A DNA stretch of 64,000 nt, taken from contig CANIEU010000002.1 in NCBI GenBank assembly GCA_947466585.1, positions 1-64,000 of the forward strand. Reading direction: 5' to 3'. Made by a program: the position numbers and the translations under genes. The notes beneath the pieces are model-generated. The model saw only the letters and a list, made by a program, of their open reading frames with translations. It did no database searches and was not told the DNA's origin. This document shows, piece by piece, positions 58,618 through 64,000 of this stretch (position 1 is the first letter of the stretch; every line of letters begins with the position of its first letter). Source of the stretch: Fibrobacterota bacterium (GTDB lineage Bacteria > Fibrobacterota > Fibrobacteria > UBA11236).

Positions 58618-58689
58618 TCCGCTCCGGAAAAGCGAGAACCCGTCATTGGTGTCCGCGCTCCGAATTCCGAATCCTGAAAACCGCAGCAA

Positions 58690-58722
58690 CAAAAAAGTTC
58701 CCCTTGCAGGGAGCTTTTTTGT
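58690..58722 (+). terminator. intrinsic terminator
   Basis: aaaaaagttcccc-ttgca-gggagctttttt. Confidence 0.75.
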
Positions 58723-58765
58723 TCGGAACGGTTGATTCCAATGCTTCCGAGGTTTTCCGGTTGCC

Positions 58766-59386
58766 TTAGTCGGTGATGACGTGGGCGGCAATCAGGCTAT
58801 CGCGCACAGCCTTGACTTCCCAAACGGCAACGGTATCCAGAGCCATGGCAGCCGGCGAACGAGCGACCTTGGTGCACGCGGCAAATCCGTTATCGTCAAG
58901 CACCAAAGCGTTGCACGAAACGATCGTCGAGTCATTCTTCACCGTACGCAGGTAGGTGAGCACGCCCGCGATTTCCACATTCGTCAAGGAAGTGGACCAG
59001 CTCGGCATGCTGCCTTCATAGTTCAAACCATTAACGGTGATGGGCACTGCGTCATAACCACCCAGAACAATACGGATGGTACGATGGCGGTTGTTGATGA
59101 AAAAGTCGGAGTTGGCAAGCGGAGGCGTGGATCCTGCGTAACCATGCGCATCGGAGCCGTGACAACCCGTGCAGTTGCCTTGGAAAATAATTTCACCCGT
59201 GTCGACCAGCGTTGCCCGGGGCGTACACAAGGTTGCGTCGTCTTTGCACGGGTTGTCGACAACAGGATCTTCATCTCCGGTCGGACCACAAGCCACGAAG
59301 GCGAAGCTCAGCACCAAAGCACTGGCAAGAACCAACAGTTTGTTGCGTTTCGATTTGAGAAAGGAAAAGTTCGTGACGTGACCCAT
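58766..59386 (-). CDS. c-type cytochrome lipoprotein
   Basis: Lipobox AFVAC; FQGNCTGCHGSDAHGYAG (CxxCH), GSMPSW; start at 59386. Confidence 0.8.
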   Translation of the reverse strand: MGHVTNFSFLKSKRNKLLVLASALVLSFAFVACGPTGDEDPVVDNPCKDDATLCTPRATLVDTGEIIFQGNCTGCHGSDAHGYAGSTPPLANSDFFINNRHRTIRIVLGGYDAVPITVNGLNYEGSMPSWSTSLTNVEIAGVLTYLRTVKNDSTIVSCNALVLDDNGFAACTKVARSPAAMALDTVAVWEVKAVRDSLIAAHVITD

Positions 59387-59551
59387 GTTTCTCTCCTGTT
59401 TGGAAAATTCCCCGAAGCACCGGATGGTACCCCAGACTACTCTCGTGAACCTGAACCTTAGCACTCGTTTTCCGGGGGGCGTTTCGAAGGCGTTACCACG
59501 GAGAATGGGCGGAAAAATTGATTTAATTACCCGTCTACGTCAATTTAGGAA

Positions 59552-59569
59552 GGTGCACCGACCTGCACC
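59552..59569. promoter_or_regulatory. operator-like palindrome GGTGCA-N6-TGCACC
   Basis: Perfect 6-6-6 dyad upstream of the cytochrome gene. Confidence 0.35.
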
Positions 59570-59602
59570 AGTATTCTTCTCGCCCCATCCTGTAGTGGAG
59601 TG

Positions 59603-60466
59603 CTAGGTGTCGAACCGATAGCCCAATCCGGGCAAATTGACGATTTTCTTTCTGAATTCCGCCCCCAGTTTGCTGCGCAGGGAGGAAATGTGAACCTTCA
59701 CCGTATGGGAATCCACCGGCGAAGATTCCCCGTACCCCCAGACGGAATGGTAAAGGTGGGTGGTATACACCACCAAACTCCGTCTACGCAGCAGCATGTT
59801 TAGCAAATCGAACTCCTTGCGGGTCAACGCCACCGTCTGGCCGTTCACCAATACCTTGCGCGCGCGGAGGTCGAGTGACAAACCGTCGATGAACACCGTG
59901 TCGGCGAGATCCTCGGGAGCGCTGTGGCGCTTCGCCATCGCCTGAAGTCGTGCCTGAAAGAGTTCCGGGGAGCCGGTGCGGACCAGACACTCGTCGGCGC
60001 CCCGTTGGAACACGCTGAGTTGCACTTCTTCAGAGGTGCTGTAAGGCAAAACCACGATCACGGGAACCGTGCTGGTGTACGGACTGGTTTTCAAGGCTTC
60101 GAGTAGTCGGGTCCCATCGACGATCAGGGTATCGGCACGCTCCAAATCGAGGAGCACCAGAAAAGGTTGCCGGGCCTTGGCGCGCAGCGGCGTTTCGGCG
60201 GCCGTTTCAAGCGCAAGCACCTGAAGCGCCACCGCCTCAAACGCGGTGTGCGCATCCTGCAGTAATTCCGCGTCTCCGGAGACGGCGAGAGCAACGCGGC
60301 TGGCACCCCTGCTCTCATTTCGGATCGGGTTCAAATTCTCATCCTTGTTGCTTGGGGCATTCGCGATTCTGCGGGAGCCGGACGGCGCGACCGCGAGAAG
60401 AGATGCGAACAAAATCCCTGTGAAAAACGTCTTTCCGAAAGATACACACCCGGGGCGTATGGACAA
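59603..60466 (-). CDS. OmpR-family response regulator with atypical receiver domain
   Basis: Winged helix VALTRKEFDLLNMLLRRRSLVVYTTHLYHSVWGYGESSPVDSHTVKVHISSLRSKLG...LPGLGYRFDT; true start probably downstream of 60466. Confidence 0.82.
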   Translation of the reverse strand: MSIRPGCVSFGKTFFTGILFASLLAVAPSGSRRIANAPSNKDENLNPIRNESRGASRVALAVSGDAELLQDAHTAFEAVALQVLALETAAETPLRAKARQPFLVLLDLERADTLIVDGTRLLEALKTSPYTSTVPVIVVLPYSTSEEVQLSVFQRGADECLVRTGSPELFQARLQAMAKRHSAPEDLADTVFIDGLSLDLRARKVLVNGQTVALTRKEFDLLNMLLRRRSLVVYTTHLYHSVWGYGESSPVDSHTVKVHISSLRSKLGAEFRKKIVNLPGLGYRFDT

Positions 60467-60724
60467 CTCGGAACAACAAAATCACACTAACCAAGGCGGC
60501 TTGTTACAAGATGTTTCATTCAATATTTAACACGATTTTGGTGGAGTGCGTGGCGCGGAATATTCTTGAGTGTAAATCGGAATGTTCCACGACTCTTGGT
60601 GGCACACCCGGCGCCACAACTTTTGGCGCGATAGAGCGTACGAGCCTACGTGTTTCACTCCATATGTCTGGATGGTCCCGGGAGGGAGAAGCTAACTTTA
60701 GGGCTGAAATTTCAAGGAGGCCCG

Positions 60725-61333
60725 ATGCCAGCACCCGCGAAAAAGTCCGTCCGCAAACCGATCGTTGGCAAAACGGCCTCAAAGCCGCGGGCTGCCCCAA
60801 AAACCTCCGTCGCGCCTAAAAAACCGGCGACGGCGGGTTTGCAGGTGGGGGACAAGGCGCCAGGGTTCCGGCTCGCGGATGACACCGGGCGCGCGCGCGA
60901 ATTGGAAGACTTCGCTGGAAAATTTTTGGTGCTGTACTTCTACCCCAAGGACAATACTCCGGGATGCACGCAAGAATCTTGTGATTTTCGTGACAACCTG
61001 AACGGTTTGACTTCTTCGGGGGCGGCGGTCGCAGGTGTAAGTGCCGATTCGGTGGAAAGCCACCGCAAGTTCAAGGCAAAGCATGAATTCACCTTTTCGC
61101 TGCTCAGCGATCCGGATCATGCCGCCTTGAACGCGTACGGTGTTTGGCAAGAGAAGAGTCTCTACGGCCGCAAGTTCATGGGCATCGTGCGTTCCACCTT
61201 CTTGATCGACGGGGACGGCGTCATTCGGGCGGTGTTCCCCAAGGTCAAGGTGACGGGACACGTGGATGAAGTATTGGCCGCACTGCATACCCTGAAAAAA
61301 GGCGCGCCGAAGAGCGGCGGAAAAACCGCTTGA
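60725..61333 (+). CDS. bcp: peroxiredoxin (Bcp type) with Lys/Ala/Pro-rich N-terminus
   Basis: [37 protein letters not shown] then [19 protein letters not shown]. Confidence 0.9.
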   Translation: MPAPAKKSVRKPIVGKTASKPRAAPKTSVAPKKPATAGLQVGDKAPGFRLADDTGRARELEDFAGKFLVLYFYPKDNTPGCTQESCDFRDNLNGLTSSGAAVAGVSADSVESHRKFKAKHEFTFSLLSDPDHAALNAYGVWQEKSLYGRKFMGIVRSTFLIDGDGVIRAVFPKVKVTGHVDEVLAALHTLKKGAPKSGGKTA

Positions 61334-61385
61334 GCGCGCTCCTCGGCAAGCAGGTCGGATACGATCGGTCGCAGTTTTAAGCGGC

Positions 61386-63484
<2,099 letters not shown>

Positions 63485-63485
<1 letters not shown>

Positions 63486-63781
63486 TGCCCGAAATCCGGG
63501 AGCGTCAGGGAGACAGCTTCTTGTCGGTGCGCGTCACGCCGCGCGCTTCCAAAACGGAGATTCTCGATGTGTCCGCCGGTCGCCTGCGCGTGCGATTGCA
63601 GGCGCCGCCGGTCGAAGGTGCCGCGAACAAGGCCTTGACCGACTTTCTCGCGAAGACTCTGGGCTTGTCCAAATCCGCCGTATCGGTGGAGCGCGGTGAA
63701 ACGGGGAGGGAGAAGACCCTGCAACTTGCGGGGGTTTCGGCCGAAACCTTGCGTCTAAAACTGACGGAGATATTGCGGTGA
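63485..63781 (+). CDS. DUF167/YggU family protein
   Basis: LSVRVTPRASKTEI..GRLRVRLQAPPVEGAANKALTDFLAK; overlaps previous stop (TGATG). Confidence 0.9.
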
Positions 63782-64000
63782 GCGGGAAGAACATCACTTT
63801 GGACCAAGGAATTGGGATGCACGCCGGGAACACGGAACCCTTGCGGGTCGGCCGCATTCCGTTTTTAGTGTGCGCGCCGTATTTTCACGCATCCCTCGAC
63901 GGATTTCCCGGTGTCACGTTCACCGACGGCCCACCCCAGGCTCTCAACAAGATGCTCGCATCCGGTGCGATCGACTGTGCGCCGTCCTCGAGTTTCGAAT
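63778..64000 (+). CDS. mqnA: probable MqnA-type menaquinone biosynthesis protein (truncated by window end)
   Basis: Manual translation from GTG 63778: ...LRVGRIPFLVCAPYFHASLDGFPGVTFTDGPPQALNKMLASGAIDCAPSSSFE, similar to MqnA N-terminus. Confidence 0.6.
   Translation, partial: MSGKNITLDQGIGMHAGNTEPLRVGRIPFLVCAPYFHASLDGFPGVTFTDGPPQALNKMLASGAIDCAPSSSFE

Overview
High-GC bacterial chromosomal window made almost entirely of housekeeping genes. Gene content and style (PorV-like barrels, He_PIG and FlgD-like C-termini, lipoproteins) fit an FCB/Fibrobacterota-like lineage, but the taxon is inference. Main blocks: ExbB/DUF3450; an S8-like protein; mnmA; a secreted LTD-like/barrel pair; two DUF1761 genes; xerC-like; hisC; thrS-infC-rpmI-rplT-pheS-pheT; zapB-like/zapA plus a candidate 6S RNA; folD; ispA-dxs; a SpoU methyltransferase; rhomboid; M48; trpB-trpA-chorismate mutase-tyrA-EPSPS-like-nadK; a trypsin-like lipoprotein; recN; a radical SAM/glycosyltransferase pair; glyQS fusion; tpx; ftsE; SurA/PpiC; mfd; msrAB; tRNA-Lys; a cytochrome c lipoprotein; bcp; YyaL-type; YggU; partial mqnA. 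Genes missing from the ORF track that I recovered by reading: the edge-truncated ExbB gene, a 57-aa ORF at 47252-47425, the mqnA 5' end, the tRNA and the 6S candidate. Most interesting signals: (1) a scattered set of intergenic hairpins whose arms are built of ~7-nt tandem units, with a different heptamer at each locus but arms that generally match within a locus; (2) an EPSP-synthase-fold protein in the aromatic operon lacking most catalytic motifs; (3) a subtilase-like protein with the catalytic Asp but no His/Ser, spliced in frame into Ig repeats; (4) a REP-like palindrome encoding the GlyQ-GlyS linker; (5) a 6S-like RNA after zapA; (6) Lys/Ala/Pro- or RG-rich tails on several unrelated housekeeping proteins. 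No CRISPR, phage or IS element was seen.
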